Position numbers and translations under genes: made by a program
Assembly: GCA_035578155.1 (NCBI GenBank)
Contig: JAPWDM010000016.1
Location: 9,138,544 to 9,202,543, forward strand
Length of the DNA stretch: 64,000 nt
DNA from: Brachynemurus nebulosus
Taxonomy: Eukaryota > Arthropoda > Insecta > Neuroptera > Myrmeleontidae
Direction of reading: 5' to 3'
The notes under the pieces: generated by a model
Seen by the model: only the letters and a program-made list of their open reading frames with translations
Told to the model about the DNA's origin: nothing
The model's database searches: none
Shown: piece by piece, positions 49,000 to 61,004 of the stretch
Layout: every line of letters begins with the position of its first letter
Numbering within the stretch: the first letter of the stretch is position 1

Positions 49000-50528
49000 T
49001 TAAAATTTTCTGGCAATGTTTTATGCCGACGATCTGATCATGTTTGAAACATATTTTAATGATGTAATAGGATAAACTTGAGGTGCTCTCGGAATATTAC
49101 ATAAAAAATCACTTGACAGTAAATATAAGCAAATCGAAAATAGTAATTTTTCATAAATCACCAAAATTAAAAGAACATGGGAAATTTACGCTAAATAATG
49201 TGGAAACTGAAAAAGTTTAAACGTACACATATCTAGTTATACAATTTTCTGCATCGGGTAGTTTTAAAAACTGTTACGACCATTTTATTTCAAAAGCACG
49301 AGTAGTAGCGGGAAAATCAAAATCGATACTGTCAATCTCAAAATCAAACTGTTGGGAAACCAAGAAAACCCTTTTCGACTCCGTAGTTCGGTCGACATTG
49401 CTTGTATGCTTGTGAAATTGCTGTATGCTTGTGAAATATGGGCGGTAGAATATGTGCAAGTACTGGAAAAAGTACAAACACAGTACTGGAAAAATCTACT
49501 ACAAGTATCAATGACGACACCTGATTTTGTAGTGAGATCGAAGGTGAACTGTCCACACTTGGCTACATTTATTTTAAAACGTATGTTGATATGGTGGTGT
49601 CATTTGCTGAATATGACAGACGAGAGAATCCCGAAAGTATGCTATGCAAAACTAAAGGAACTATCTGATGACCCAACCTACAAAAACTCTAACTGGGTTG
49701 TATCTTTAAAACAAAAGTTGACTCAACTTGGTTACGAGGATTTGTGGGAAGCGCAGGACATGTTCAAAACAAAAATAATGCTGACCGAAATTATTCAAAA
49801 ATATGAAAACTCATTAAAGGACGCCGATCTAAACCGCTTGCAGCAGTCTACTTATACCCCAATGTACAGCCGCCTGATACATGAAGAAAATGGGAATAAC
49901 TATCTTCACGTTAAGGCTAATTTTTCCAAAATAATATTAGTTAGTCAGTTACGAATGTCAAATAAAATATGTACAAAAATTTTCTTCAAAGGCTGTAAAC
50001 TGACTCTGAAACATGAAGAAATTTGTCCACAGTGTAACGAAGTTAACGATCTTACGCACTTTCTTTTCAAATGTAAAAAGTATACTTTGAAAAGACAAAT
50101 GTACTTCAATAAGCATATCAGTGCTGGAGGTGATCCCATGACGGCGTTATTAACCATAAGAGGGCTGGAGCAGCTGAACGACGTATTTTTATATGCGATA
50201 GGGGCTCTTGAGCACTGAGCTAGTATTTACCACTTAATGTGTCACAATCGCTAACAATGCTCTGTTCAAAACTTTCACTATATTTTGATCAATCATGTAG
50301 CAGAACATAGACTTTCTTCTTTTTATTGTTAACGCTACTGGTCTGTTGTTGATTTGTTTGTTAATAAGATTATTATAATAGATTATTATACTTGTTACTG
50401 TATGTTATGTATGTTTCTGTTTATTATAATTTTTGTTATTTGTCGTTACTTATAAATGTTAAATGACCTTCTCTGTTGTACAAGATTTTCTTAAGCAATA
50501 AAAATCATCATTATTATTATTATTATTA
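49000..50528 (+). pseudogene. Non-LTR retrotransposon (LINE) ORF2 3' part
   Basis: FLAMFYADDLIMF near 49010-49045 is the catalytic YADD box of LINE reverse transcriptase. After a frameshift comes LEVLSEYYIKNHLTVNISKSK, then a TAA, then the thumb region. The longest open part (49352-50218) holds LLYACEIWAVEYVQVLE-type thumb sequence and ends with CPQCNEVNDLTHFLFKC, a CCHC-like C-terminal motif. A 20-base partial duplication of TGTATGCTTGTGAAAT near 49400-49435 shifts the frame. The 3' end has AATAAA (50497) and an (ATT)n tail to 50528. The clade is uncertain (Jockey/CR1/L2-like). The 5' part is absent. Confidence 0.75.
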
Positions 50529-50737
50529 TAGACTTTTACGCCAACCTGGCGCTCACTACTCAGTAGGACAGTACTGGGTAACATTCACCTATACCGGCAT
50601 TATGCAAGGTATTAGGCTCTGTGGAAGGGTAATGTGCCAAACCAATCCGTAAAAGTACCGTAGTACATTCACGGACGGGTTTGCCACATCACTCCTTATA
50701 TTGTTGTTATTGTTGCTTGAAACAAGGTGTTATGCGT

Positions 50738-51046
50738 CTATTTTGGTGTACACTGGGTCGTACGACGAGACTTTTGTGGGAGCGTAGATGTTAGCTCAAT
50801 GACAGACGGCTGTGAAAGCCTAGTTCGTTTTCGTGTCCTCCGAGGATAGGTAGGATTAGGGACAGAGGGAAGGGAAAGGACTGTTTGTGTTTGTGTGTGT
50901 GTTCGTGTATGTGTGTGGATGTGTCGTTCTATTTTACGTTTCTTGGTGTAAATGTGTTCTGGTTCATCAAATTGCTCATTAAGATCGGGTGTTCCTGGAA
51001 TTGCGCGTGTAGATGGTACAGAGGTTGACGGACCGCAAACGGACAA
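50738..51046 (-). CDS. Hypothetical 102-residue protein, low complexity
   Basis: A minus-strand frame rich in Ser, Thr, Pro, Arg and His, with a KKRKIERHIH basic stretch followed by repeated HT/QT from a (GT)n-like tract. It could be the N-terminal ORF1 of another retroelement lying opposite to the LINE, but no domain is recognisable. It may be spurious. Confidence 0.2.
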   Translation of the reverse strand: MSVCGPSTSVPSTRAIPGTPDLNEQFDEPEHIYTKKRKIERHIHTHTRTHTQTQTVLSLPSVPNPTYPRRTRKRTRLSQPSVIELTSTLPQKSRRTTQCTPK

Positions 51047-51870
51047 ATTGTGGAATTACCCTTATCTTTTAAACTAACAATGAATATTCCTTCGGTAATA
51101 TAATAGGTTATGTCATTTTAAAAACTTCCATGAAACTGAATTAAATATGAGAATAAAATCGTTATTCTATTTTCAGTAGACACAATAATAAGTTACTAGA
51201 AATACTCCAATAAAGTACCTGTAACTGAATTACATAAATTATCGAAATATTTTAAATTTAAAAAAAACTTGCTTAAGACAAGGTCAACTTTTTTACCATT
51301 TAATGACGTTCCGCATTTTCTAAATTCATTTTTTCAATTAACTACATTCCAAGTAGATACATTTTAGTTGTAAATCAATATAAACACAAAATATTGAATC
51401 AAAATTAATAAAATTTGGGTATTTAAAGAGCTGACATTTTGAATTAATCATTTGTGTTGTATACGGTAAAACCATCTATGTAGCATAAATACAATTACTG
51501 TTTAGCTGCACAATTATTTAACGTAAATAACGATGGCGGTTTGAATTAAGCACTCTTAAATTCCACAAAATTAACTTAAATAAATCACTATTAAGTTGCA
51601 AAATTTCAAAAAAATTTAAGATAAAAATTTTTATTTTCTTATTTTTAATTTCTGTTGCTTTATTGAATAATTTTTATCAACAAATAAGTATACTATTCCA
51701 TTTAAAAAAAAGGTAAGTTTGTATCATAGCTCGAAAACCGTACGAGCTATAAAGCTCCTGATTGTAGCAATTGGTTGCCCCCGTCGATATTTACAACTCT
51801 TATTTGAACAATTTTTCGATTAAATCAACGGTTTGGTTGTAATAAAAATGGCAACTCTCGAAAAACTCAC
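51047..51870. other. No gene recognised
   Basis: AT-rich inner sequence of the TA-flanked element, without coding frames. Confidence 0.4.
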
Positions 51871-51872
51871 AC

Positions 51873-51874
<2 letters not shown>

Positions 51875-51960
<86 letters not shown>
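51875..51960. repeat. (TA)n microsatellite
   Basis: About 86 bp, right of the element end at 51874. With 47353-47433 and 48067-48130 it may represent one original tract. Confidence 0.95.
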
Positions 51961-51964
<4 letters not shown>

Positions 51965-52252
51965 CGTTTCGTAACAATTATAGCTAGTTTTTAAAAAATT
52001 TAAGTTTAAAAATACAAAATTGTTTTACAAAGATATCACTGGAGTACTCCAGTGTTACTATTGCTAGCTAGATCGAACAAAATCGGAGAATATACAAAGT
52101 TTCATTATTTATACATAATTTAGACAAAGAGATTGCTGAATAAGCAAAAATGAGAAAGATGTACTTTAAAATAATAATCATTACAATTCCATTGTCTAAA
52201 TACATTGTATTTAATTATTTAGTAGTTTTTGATGATTAAGCTTTTGTTATTT
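51961..52252 (-). other. Downstream of env of element B; possible LTR remnant
   Basis: Lies where the 3' LTR of element B is expected. It contains TATGTATAAATAATG in element orientation and an 18-bp perfect palindrome CACTGGAGTACTCCAGTG (52037-52054). There is no clear similarity to the LTR of element A, and no second copy was found. Confidence 0.3.
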
Positions 52253-53160
52253 TTAGTTACATGATGTAGGTGTTGTAGGTGATGAATTTTTCGATTTCCA
52301 TTTATTTCTGATATATTTTATTACAATGAATATAATAAATGTTGCTATTACGATACCGAATGCTATATATACCCCGGATATATGTAGGGTTGTTTTGGAT
52401 TTGAATTCTTCTATTTCTTGTCTATTTTCGATGTGGTAGGAATTGAGTTTTTGCAGGTTGATTTTAGGTAAAAAATTTTGTTCTTTAATTTGGAGTTCGT
52501 GTAGAGGTAATATATGAAGTTGTTGTGTTTTGTTAAGTTCTTGGTTTTTGTACACGACGTTGTTTATGACAATTTCACATTGGTGAAAATAGATGAGTAT
52601 TGTTCCTTTTACGAACCGTTGGTTAATACTGCAAGTAGTTGAAATTGGTTGACTTTTTTACGTTTTTCAATATAACGTGTTGTGGTGTTAGACGTTTGAC
52701 TATTGTTTGTTCGTCGAATTCCTCGTAGATGCAACTTCCAATTTGTCCACGAATTGCATGATTAAAGCAGTGATCTGATGTAGGTAATTTAATTAGATCT
52801 TATTTGTCATAGATGTAGATTTTATTTAGCCGTGAACATTCTTTCTGTGAAAAGTAACTTACATATTTTCCGCTTAGGATAACAGGATAGGGAATTACTA
52901 CAGATTTGTTTTTAGTGGTTAATGGTTTAATTCTTCAGGAGTTAATATCAAGGTAGAAAGTACATTGAGTTTTGCCAATTTAGAGCTTTAGTTAGTTGAA
53001 TCAAATGTGAATATAAAAAAAAGGTCGATATTATAAATTATATGATAGTCATGTTGTATTGAATTTAGAAAGTTTTGTTCACGATTTGTTAAACTAAAGA
53101 TTAATTTTGAGTATAAATTTGTTTTAAATTTTTAGTTAAGTTTCGCTTGTCCTATTTCTA
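52253..53160 (-). pseudogene. Errantivirus-like env of element B, decayed
   Basis: The last 100 codons (52555-52253) are open and end with a transmembrane helix (GVYIAFGIVIATFIIFIVI) followed by a basic cytoplasmic tail, typical of the C-terminus of insect retrovirus Env. Upstream, at least two frames are needed to follow the ectodomain, and TAA/TAG codons interrupt it (for example near 52800 and 52630). The protein would have been the envelope glycoprotein. The fusion-peptide region seen in element A is not readable here. Confidence 0.6.
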
Positions 53161-56100
53161 TAGCCACTAGTCCCGGGTTGTTCGTTAGATCGCGTATCTC
53201 GATTTTCTGTGTCGTCACCATTGTCATTATTGTTAATATTGCCCTGTAACAAAGGTCGTCTTAATTTTTGTTTTGGGATTTTACGATTTTTATTGTCTGT
53301 TACCGTTACCTTATTATTAGTTTTTACTGTAATCTGTTTAAATTTTGGGTGTAATTTGGAATTATGTTTATTTTCCTGAAAATATGTAGTTTGTTTTTCG
53401 TTATAATCAATTCGCGATTACTATTTAGAATATTAATTTTGTTTTCTTTTTTTTGAATTTGGTTCTGATAAGATTCACGTTGAAATTTTTCGCGTTCTTG
53501 TTGTACTATTGCTGGGTCGGCAGTTAATTTAATGTCATATTTACGTCCGAAAAATAATTCATATGGTGTACATTTAATAGCGGTATGAATTGAATTATTG
53601 TAAACAAAAACTGTATGTAGCATTTTTAAATCAGCTGAGCTGGTTTTATCAGTTGCATGTGTGATACGATATTTTTCAAGGATAGAAGAATGGAATCTCT
53701 CGACAGGAGAATTTGATGTTGAACTTCTAACAGCTGTTATGTGTATATTAATACTATAGGTGTCACAAAATTGTCGAAAACGTATTGAGTCAAATCCTTT
53801 TTCTGAATCAACTACAATATTTTTAGGACTACCGTATTGGGATATGTATTGTTCTAGAGCCTCAAGGATATGGGATGTATTTCTTGTTTCGATTGGGTAT
53901 GCTTGGCCAAAACGTGAAAATTTATCTACAATTGTTAAATATATTAATTTGTCCAAATAAAATATATCAATGTGTACAATTTCGAGTGGCTGTGACGGTG
54001 TTTCTGTTAATTCAAAATTTTGTTTTGGTGGTCGTCTGTCATATTTATTTTCGTTACACAATTTACAATTATTAACATAATAAGAAATTTTTGATTTTAA
54101 ATTTGGAAAGTAATGTTCTCTTCTAATATGGTTAAAAGTTTCGTTAATTCCTGTATGTCTAAAGTCATGATACTTTTTTATTAATTCGTCTTGTTGGTCA
54201 TCTTCTAAAACGTCTTCTAATAGTTTAGTTGCTCGAATAGTTTTGTATTGTTTACCTTGAGAGAAATAATCAGAATATATTCTTTGAATTTTAATAAATA
54301 ATTCGTCATCAGGACAGTATATAGCTAAAGTTACCTTCGGTGGAATGTTTTCTTTTATAATTGAGATTAAAATATCGTCGTCGTCAGCAGAAAGAGTAAT
54401 TGTAAGACGTCGACGTGTATTAAAAAGAATTTGGAATTTGCGTTTAGTTGCAGTTTGAATGTTTTCATCTTTTAATATGATTAATTGATTTTTGAAATCA
54501 TTAAGGGGGTTTTCAGAGATTCGAATTAAGGAGGTATCATCCTCTGATGCACTATGTACTGTTTGTGTAAAAGTGTCTTGTGTAGAAGTGTCTTGTGTAG
54601 AATCGTCATTAGTATGGGGGTTAATGTCAATTATAATTCGTGAGAGGGCGTCTGCGTTAGTATTTTGTCGACCTGGTTTGTGTATAATTTTGTAGTCAAA
54701 TTCTTCAAGTTTAAGTCGCCATCTTACTAATTTACTGTTTGGTTCTTTAAGTGACATGAGCCATCTGAGTGGTTGATGGTCAGTAATTATGGTAAATTTT
54801 CGCCCGTATAAGTAAGGCCTGAAATATTTGGTTGCCCATACAATTGATAAAAGTTCTTTCTCGATGGTAGAGTAATGTGATTCTGAGTCTGCTAAAGTCC
54901 TAGAAGCGTAACATATTGGGTTATCTTTACCAATAGATCCTTGGGAAAGGACTGCTCCGATTGCTACATTGCTTGCGTCCGTTGTCAAAAGAAATTCATT
55001 GTTAAAGTTTGGATAGGCAAGGATTGGGTCGTTTGTCAAGAGGTCTTTACATGTTTCAAAACATTTAAGGAACTCGGGTGTATGTTTAACTGTTTCACCT
55101 TTTTTCAAACATTTGGTCATTGGTTTTGTTAACCTAGCGAAATCTTTAATAAATTTCCTGTAATATCCAAGGAGTCCCAGAAAAGATTTAATATCTTTTT
55201 GTGTTTTTGGTACAGGGAATTTCCTAACAGCAGCTACTTTATCAGGATTAGGTTTTACACCTGCTTCTGATACTATGTGTCCCAGAAAAGCTACTTCCCG
55301 TTTTAGAAATTCGCTTTTGTCTAACTGAATTTTTAAATTTGCGTCCTTTAGTCTGCAAAAAACTTTATCGAGATTAATAATATGTTCCTGAAGCGAAGTG
55401 GAAAAGATAATTATATCATCCATGTATACAAGACAAATTGTACCCTGTAGATCTTTTAGAACGTTATCCATAACTCTTTGGAAAGTTGATGGAGCTTTTC
55501 TTAGTCCAAATGGAATGCGAACATGTTCGAAATGTCCATGGTCTACAGTAAAAGCAGTTTTCTCAATGTCCCCAGGATGAACTTCTATCTGATGGAAACC
55601 AGATGCTAAGTCTAGAGTAGTGAAATACATGCACTTACCAAGTTTGTCTAATATATCTGTGATGTTTGGGATTGGATATTTATCCCCTATAGTTTTTTCG
55701 TTAAGTTTCCTATAGTCCACCACTAATCGCCATTTTCGTACTCCACTTTAGTCTAGTTTTTTAGGAACTATCCAAATTGGACCACTCCAAGGAGCATAGC
55801 TTGGTCTTATGATGCCTTGGTGGAGCATCTTATCAATTTGCTTCTTAACCTCATCCTTATGAACATAAGGATACCGATAAGATTTCGTATAAACGGGTAG
55901 ATCATCAGTTGTTTTTATTTCATGTTTAATTTTATTCGTAAATGAAAGATCTTGACCCTCTTTTTAAAAAAACATCCTCATATTTACGACAAAATTTAAA
56001 CAAAGCTTGTCTTTCTTCGCTATTTAAATGTCCGGTCCTAATAAGGGATTCGATCGGGGGTAGTTCCGTGTCGTTATCAGTTTGAAATTGGTTAAAGTTA

Positions 56101-56760
56101 CAGTCAATAATTTCGTGATTTAAAATTTCTACTTTGAGTGGCTGTTCGATTAAAAATTTTTGTGCACTGTTTGTGTGATTTAAAACAGGTGCGATTATAT
56201 GCCAATCTTTAACATTGTATACGCCAGAAGGAATCGAAAATTTATTTTGAATTTTAATGTCATGTAATAATACATCGCCTGATTGTACGTCTGTTGGAAT
56301 TTTGACTAATTGTTTACAATTTGGTTCAATTATGTGTATGCCACTTGTGATGTTGGGTTTGAACAACAATCTATTTGTAGAAAATGGTGATATTAATCGT
56401 TTGCCGGGAATATCAATTTGAGCTTGAAGTTGGTTAAGTATGTCAAGTCCAATAAGTCCGTCAAAATAATCGTGAAATCGTAAAAGAATAAAATCTATTG
56501 TACCAGTTTGATTGAATTCACTAAAAATGGGTAATTTTGCCTTTTTTGTAACATTATATGATCCTAAAAGTGATTTAATAGTGGTAGGTTTAATTTCGGT
56601 TGTAAGGTCTGGATGAACTAATTCAGGATTAAGGAAAGAATTTGAAGAACCAGTATCAAGTAAAAATTTTAAGGGTGTACAGTCATTTTGGTCAGTAATA
56701 TGTATATAGGGTAAAGTAGACTCGTGAAGATTTAAATCTACGTATCCAAATTGGTGTCCG
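53161..56760 (-). pseudogene. Ty3/gypsy pol of element B (PR-RT-RH-IN), nearly intact
   Basis: Order on the minus strand: protease with FLLDTGSSNSF near 56650, a linker to 55932, RT with [14 protein letters not shown] and YMDD (CLVYMDDIIIF near 55415), then RNase H with LTTDASNVAIGAVLSQ and TDHQPLRW. The integrase has an HHCC finger (HTGIN...CKLCNENK) and core residues D (VHIDIF), D (VDSEKGF) and E (PVERFH). The 799-codon part 53324-55723 is open. Breaks are a frameshift in a T-run near 55965, a TAA at about 55749, and a frameshift near 53335 before the basic C-terminal tail, which ends at about 53163. It is the most complete retroelement pol in the window and a homologue of element A. Confidence 0.85.
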
Positions 56761-57600
56761 AGATTAACCGAAAATTTTGATCATCGATCTCATTTTGATC
56801 ATTTTGGTCTGTCTGTTCGTATTCGTCTACCAAATAACTGTTTTCGTCATAATTTTCGTCAACTACGTATTCGTCTAATGAACTAAATCCTGATGCTTCT
56901 GTGTTAAAAAGTTCGTTTGAAGCAAAAGTCGGTCTACTTTGGGGTTGGAAAAAGTTACGTCTAAATGGTTGTTGTGGTTGAAAATTAGGGCGTGATTGTT
57001 GCTGTTGTGTGTTGGGTTGTCTAATGCTTAACCTATTACTGCCTAAGTCCATAGGTGTTGGTCGCGGTAATTGTTTTGTATTGCTTTGTGTGTTAAATTG
57101 TCGTGTTTGTTGTATATTATTTTGTGTATTGAATGGTGTATGTGTAATAAACTGTTTTTGGTATTGTAAAGTATTATGAAAATTGTGTGTTCTAATCGGT
57201 ACAGGTGCGGATATTGGAGGTTTAACTGTGATTTGTTGATATGATTTTTGATGGTAGTGAATATTTTGCTCTTTGATAGCGTATTCAAATGCATTTTGAA
57301 TCGTGTCTGGATTTCTTGCACGTAGGACTGATCCAATAGGTTCTCTAAGTCCAGCTAAAAATACGTCTTTTGCCAAATTTTTAAATAATTGTAATTTAGA
57401 ATTTATTGCGATGGAATCATTTTCGTTTAATTTAGTGAAATTAACTAATGAGGAAAGTATTTGGATTACTTTCGCGTAAAATTCTTCCATTTTCTGATTT
57501 TGGTTTTGTTTTAAGCTGTAAAGTTCCCTAATTAAGTTTGTCTCGTTTCGTTTGTCCGCATAATGTGAAATTAAATTTGATTTATTGATTGCCAATCTGT
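56738..57600 (-). pseudogene. Ty3/gypsy gag of element B, 5' truncated
   Basis: The readable part starts at NLISHYADKRNETNLIRELYS, matching the middle of gag in element A. It continues through a Gln/Asn-rich C-terminal region with a PMDLGSNRL motif, and ends at 56738 overlapping the protease frame. A one-base shift lies near 57575. Upstream of about 57600 the open frame runs into an unrelated 96-bp tandem repeat, so about the first 100 residues, the leader and the 5' LTR are missing. Confidence 0.7.
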
Positions 57601-57659
57601 GGGAGTAGGGTAGACAGGGGTTATTTGGACAATGAAATTTGTAAGAGGTAATTTGAGCC

Positions 57660-57965
57660 ACTTTTTTCCAATTAATCACATTACAGAAGTAAGTTGAACA
57701 TGCGAAAATTACACCACACAAATGATATGACCAAATTACCACACTTAAATAAGTCACTCTTATCCAATTAACCACATTACAGAGGTAAGTTAAACATGCA
57801 AAAATTACCCCACACAAAAGATATGACCAAATTACCACACTTAAATAAGTCACTCTTATTCAATTAACCACATACAGAGGTAAGTTGAACATGCAAAAAT
57901 TACCCAATACAAAAATTATGACAAAATTACAACACTTAAATAAGTCGTTCTTATCCAATTCACCA
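57660..57965. repeat. 96-bp tandem repeat, about 3 copies
   Basis: The unit includes AATAAGTCACTCTTATCCAA, TTAACCACATTACAGAGGTA, AGTT(A/G)AACATGCAAAAATTA and a CCAAATTACCACACTT block. The period of 96 is a multiple of three, so the minus-strand frame of element B stays open through it and shows a 32-residue repeat. That is not evidence of a real protein. Confidence 0.85.
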
Positions 57966-58681
57966 TATTAAAGAAACAACAGATACCATAAGACGCTCTT
58001 TGTACATATGTAACATAAAGAAGACGAAACAACAACATCGCTTACAACATACAAAATGAGTGTATATTTGAACTTAGAAAATTTTTTTTTATATTAATAA
58101 CGAATGATAGCAAATTTTTAAAAATGTATATTTTAAAATTTTTTTTTTATTTTTTTGAAAATATCATGTACTTTTTTTAAAGAAACTAAACTTGATTAAT
58201 TATTTATATGTTAAATATATATTTTTGGAAAAAATTAATATTTTGCTAAAGTTAGTGTACATTATAAACACTATAGATATTGGTAAAATAGCATTGTACA
58301 GTAATAACACCGGTCACATACAAAAAGTAGTATATATTTGAACTCATTGTACAGTAAGAACACATAACATATGATGATTTTTGTATTTAAACTAGATAAT
58401 AAAACAATATTGGTTACATACAAAAATTAGTGTATATTTGAACTGAGAAAAATTTTTTCACATTAATAACGAATAATACCAAATATTTATATTTAAGTTT
58501 TTATATTTATATTTATCGAGCAGTTTTTATATTTATCGGTTTCTTTCAGAAATAACTTAATTAATATATAAAATATAAAAACTGTTCGAGTATTGAATAG
58601 CGTTCGTGTATAGTGGCTTTTATCCTATATACAATATTAAAAAAAAAATTGTATCATTTCTAAATAATTTTTTTGAAAAAT
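57966..58681. other. AT-rich flank of the Tigger-like gene with short repeats
   Basis: CATACAAAAA..AGT(G/A)TATATTTGAACT occurs near 58050, 58318 and 58419. No coding frame. Possibly the subterminal part of the Tigger-like transposon. Confidence 0.4.
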
Positions 58682-60331
58682 TTATATTGAAATATTTTCA
58701 CAGTTAATACATATATGTGTATCACTAGTATTAGGCACGCAATTAATATGCGCCCAGTTTTTACACAACTGACATTCAATCCACGTTTCTTTGGAACGAC
58801 ACTTTGAAAATAGTTCATTGCATATTAAGCAAGAAATCCTTGATAATAATATTAAACAATCACTATTAATACAAATATTAATTTTTTTAGTAACTTTTTT
58901 ACACTTTTTTGCTATATTTTGTTCTTTCTCTAATGTTTTTATTTCTATTGAATCGGTTAAAATACTAGATTTTCTTTTCCTTGTGGTTTGACCTCGTTCT
59001 TTTGAAGCAGCCCTCGGGTACGGTCGAACTATTTCTGGAGAAAATATTGGTGTTGAGATTGTAGTTGATGATGTTAAAATTTGCGATTCTGGGGGATCAG
59101 TTACGAATGGCGGAGCGAAATCATCTTGAGTAAAAATATTTTCATTATATGGAAATATTCCAGTCTTTTTAAATCCTTTTATGATATTTTTATTAGTTGT
59201 AGCTAATGGTAATGAATCTGTTACTATTTTTGGGATATCATATATTGTTATTTTTTCACCTGGATTATTTTTTAACCATAAATCTTGTGCAGTTGAAGCA
59301 TATTTCTTAAATGGTCCATACACAGCCACATCAAGTGGTTGCAATTTATGGCTACAATGTGGTGGAAAGGATAACATTACAATCCCATTATCTTTCGCTA
59401 AGTTTAAGGTTGGTACATGTAAATGTGAGGAATGATTATCTAATACGAGTAATACTGGATTATTAATAGATGGTTTCACGTGTGCGTTGAAATGTTGCAT
59501 GTACATAAAAAATTCTTTATTTGTTACCCAAGCGCTTGAATTGCCTGCACCAATACAACCTTTTGGTCCATTATTAATAAAATGATTTTTATATTTTTTT
59601 CGTGGAAATACGAACATAGGAGGCACTGTATTTCCGTTTGCAGAAACAGCACATATTAGTGTCACATTAGTGCCCCGTTCAGCAGAAGTTATGGAGCCAA
59701 CATTTTTTTAACCTTTGGCAGCAATTATTTTAATAGGTTTTAGTACTGTACAAATTCCAGTTTCATCAATGTTCCAAATGTCTGATGCGGTAAATTGATA
59801 TTTTTTCATAACTTCAGCTAATTTTGTGAAAAATGGTTTTACATTTTCAACATTAAACGATGTCGCTCGTCCGATAATTGTTGGTTCAGGTTTTCTAATT
59901 GATAATTCTCGATTCCTTTTTAGAAAACTAGTAACCCACTCTTTACCAGCTATTTTATTAAGTTTCCATGTTTCAGGCATTTTAATATTAAATTTTTCAG
60001 CACACTCATAAGCAAGCTGATGAACATTTTTGGGAGTCAATCCATAAAATATCGAAGCCATTTGTAGCAAATAATCTTTTAATGCAATTTCCTGGTCCTT
60101 AGAAAATACTTGTCTAGATTTTTTATAACCCATTGTAGGTAAATCTTGCGTTTCCTTATCTTTATATGCTTTAAATTTAATTACATAACGTGATAATGTC
60201 GTACGTTTAATATTAAATTCCTTTGAAGCAGCATTGATACTTTTATTTCCAAAAATTATTGTTCTTGCGGCATTATTAAAAATTTCGATAGGTATAAGCC
60301 CTCTTTCGGTTTTACGTTTATAATTTCTCAT
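58682..60331 (-). pseudogene. Tigger/pogo-like DDE transposase with one stop codon
   Basis: A single 549-codon frame is interrupted only by TAA at codon 208 (59708-59710). Residues about 10-55 form a psq-type helix-turn-helix (INAASKEFNIKRTTLSRYV). Residues about 70-150 match the CENP-B-type second DNA-binding domain. The DDE_1 core has D189 (NIDETG), D298 (LDNHSSH) and D334 (QPLDVAVYGPFK), with 35 residues between the last two. The C-terminus (about 502-545) is a PHD-like CxxC...WIECxxCxxWxHxxC...CxxC finger, often fused in insect members. The reaction would be cut-and-paste transposition at TA. The stop looks like CAA to TAA. Terminal inverted repeats were not found. Confidence 0.85.
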
Positions 60332-60692
60332 ATCTAAAAGAAATAAAAAACAAAAATTTAATAAAAGAAAATCTTAATCATAGTTTTGTTAATGAAAAAA
60401 TTGTACTTATTATTTATAAATGATACAAATTGAAATATGACCAAAGTTTTAAAAATTGGTTAACAATTGTAAAAACAAGTTCGCATTTACAAAAATTTTG
60501 AATAATTTTGCCAACAATTAGTTAAAAACAAATAAAAGTGAAAAAATAAAAACGATTTCTAGTTTAAGTACAAAAATCATCGTTATGTATGTGTTGTTTA
60601 CCGTACAACGTTCAAATCTACACTAAATCTGTATGAGGGGGAAGTTGTCTTATAATCTACTTTAAATGCAATCAGCACGAATGTGTGTGTGT
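60332..60692. other. 5' flank of the Tigger-like gene
   Basis: AT-rich, no coding frame. It leads into the 138-bp repeats. Confidence 0.4.
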
Positions 60693-60985
60693 GTCGCTAC
60701 CGTATACAATGCTATATTACCTATATGTACACTTCTTTTAAAAGAGGGGACGTTGTAAAACACATATTTCATTCACAATATCCACTAACATTGTACTCAT
60801 TAATTCACAATATATATTTATATATGTGTTGTCGCTACCGTATACAACGCTATATTACCTATATGTACACTTCTTTTAAAAGAGGGGACGTTGTAAAACA
60901 CATTTTTCATTCACAATATCCACTAACATTGTACTCATTCATTCACAATATATATTTATATGTGTGTTGTCGCTACCGTATATTT
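60693..60985. repeat. 138-bp tandem repeat, two full copies plus start of a third
   Basis: GTCGCTACCGTATA starts units at 60693, 60831 and 60969. Units share CTATATTACCTATATGTACA, AAAGAGGGGACGTTGTAAAA and TCCACTAACATTGTACTCAT and are nearly identical. 138 is a multiple of three, which gives a repetitive open frame that need not be coding. Confidence 0.9.
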
Positions 60986-61004
60986 TAAAATCAGTTGTAT
61001 ATTA

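Larger units (their letters stand above)
48131..51874. mobile_element. TA-flanked element, 3.7 kb, carrying a LINE fragment
   Basis: Left CCGTGTGAGTTTTTCGAAAG and the reverse-complemented right CCGTGTGAGTTTTTCGAGAG extend to about 28 bp (then TTG(T/C)CATT). Each is bordered by TA of a (TA)n tract. This suggests a Tc1/mariner- or pogo-type element. Inside are AT-rich DNA, the LINE 3' part (49000-50528) and an unrecognised minus-strand frame (50738-51046). No DDE transposase of its own is seen. Confidence 0.6.

Noticed and set aside
57601..57853. N-terminal extension of gag of element B with repeated VTYLSVVIWSY-type segments
   Set aside because: It is produced by the 96-bp tandem repeat whose period is a multiple of three; homology to gag starts only at about 57600.
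60683..60988. 101-codon repetitive frame with CRYRIQ and TSFKRGDVV segments
   Set aside because: It results from the 138-bp tandem repeat (46 codons) and has no independent support.
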